NCBI GenBank assembly: GCA_007119985.1
Contig: SKOQ01000171.1
Span: forward strand, 1 to 6,458
DNA length: 6,458 nucleotides
Origin: Marinospirillum sp.
Lineage (GTDB): Bacteria; Pseudomonadota; Gammaproteobacteria; Pseudomonadales; Halomonadaceae
Reading direction: 5' to 3'
Below, one piece after another: positions 6,382 through 6,458 of this stretch. The notes under the pieces were generated by a model that did not search any database, was not told the origin of the DNA, and was given only the letters and a program-made list of their open reading frames with translations. Numbering within the stretch: position 1 is the first letter of the stretch; every line of letters begins with the position of its first letter. The translations under genes and the position numbers were made by a program.

Positions 6382-6458
6382 ATGGAAATGCTATCCATCG
6401 GTTCGTCAGAACCACAGACTTGGTTTTGCCATCTTGAACTCAGCGCACTGCATTTGAC
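6382..6458 (+). CDS. N-terminal fragment of an unrecognised protein, cut by the right edge
   Basis: ATG at 6382 opens a frame of 25 full codons to the window end, beginning MEMLSIGSSEPQTWFCHLE. A strong purine-rich ribosome site (GGGGGAG, with GGAG at 6373-6376) sits 5 nt upstream, and a promoter-like region with an operator-like dyad lies before it. No signal peptide or known motif is visible in the available residues, and I do not recognise the family. A second in-frame Met at codon 3 is less well placed relative to the ribosome site. Confidence 0.65.
   Translation, partial: MEMLSIGSSEPQTWFCHLELSALHL

Overview
The window looks like a gammaproteobacterial chromosome of moderate GC with tightly packed genes, plausibly an aquatic or marine lineage. 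This is inferred from protein style and gene content; no taxonomic marker is present. Five genes lie on the minus strand and read leftward from about 5507 to the left edge. Two genes lie on the plus strand at the right.

Minus strand, in transcription order: (1) a 61-residue DUF2256 zinc-ribbon-like protein (5507-5322); (2) overlapping it by 8 nt, a 508-residue iron-sulfur cryptochrome/photolyase of the PhrB-like (6-4) class (5329-3803), with all four expected cluster cysteines; (3) after a 48-nt gap, a 617-residue membrane sensor fusing a periplasmic amino-acid-type solute-binding domain, one transmembrane helix, a PAS domain and an intact GGDEF domain (3754-1901); (4) 8 nt further, a 286-residue secreted PhnD-like binding protein with no transporter genes beside it (1892-1032); (5) sharing one base with its stop codon, the N-terminal 344 residues of a membrane sensor with a double-Cache periplasmic domain (1032 to the left edge), whose output domain lies outside the window. 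Genes 3 to 5 look like one signalling operon: a diguanylate cyclase with its own binding domain, then a free periplasmic binding protein translationally coupled to a second membrane sensor, an arrangement reminiscent of LuxP-LuxQ. No convincing terminator separates the photolyase from this block, so read-through is possible.

Plus strand: a divergent region (5508-5636) leads to a 144-residue four-helix MAPEG-family membrane protein (5637-6071). About 310 noncoding bases follow. They hold a GC-rich hairpin, a weak terminator-like hairpin with a T run, three 15-bp tandem repeats, and a perfect 7-5-7 inverted repeat overlapping a consensus TTGACA box. The latter looks like an operator-promoter for a gene that starts at 6382 and runs off the right edge.

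Nothing here is clearly a new system. The most interesting items are the coupled binding-protein/sensor module, the DUF2256-photolyase pair, and the regulatory-looking region at 6090-6380.
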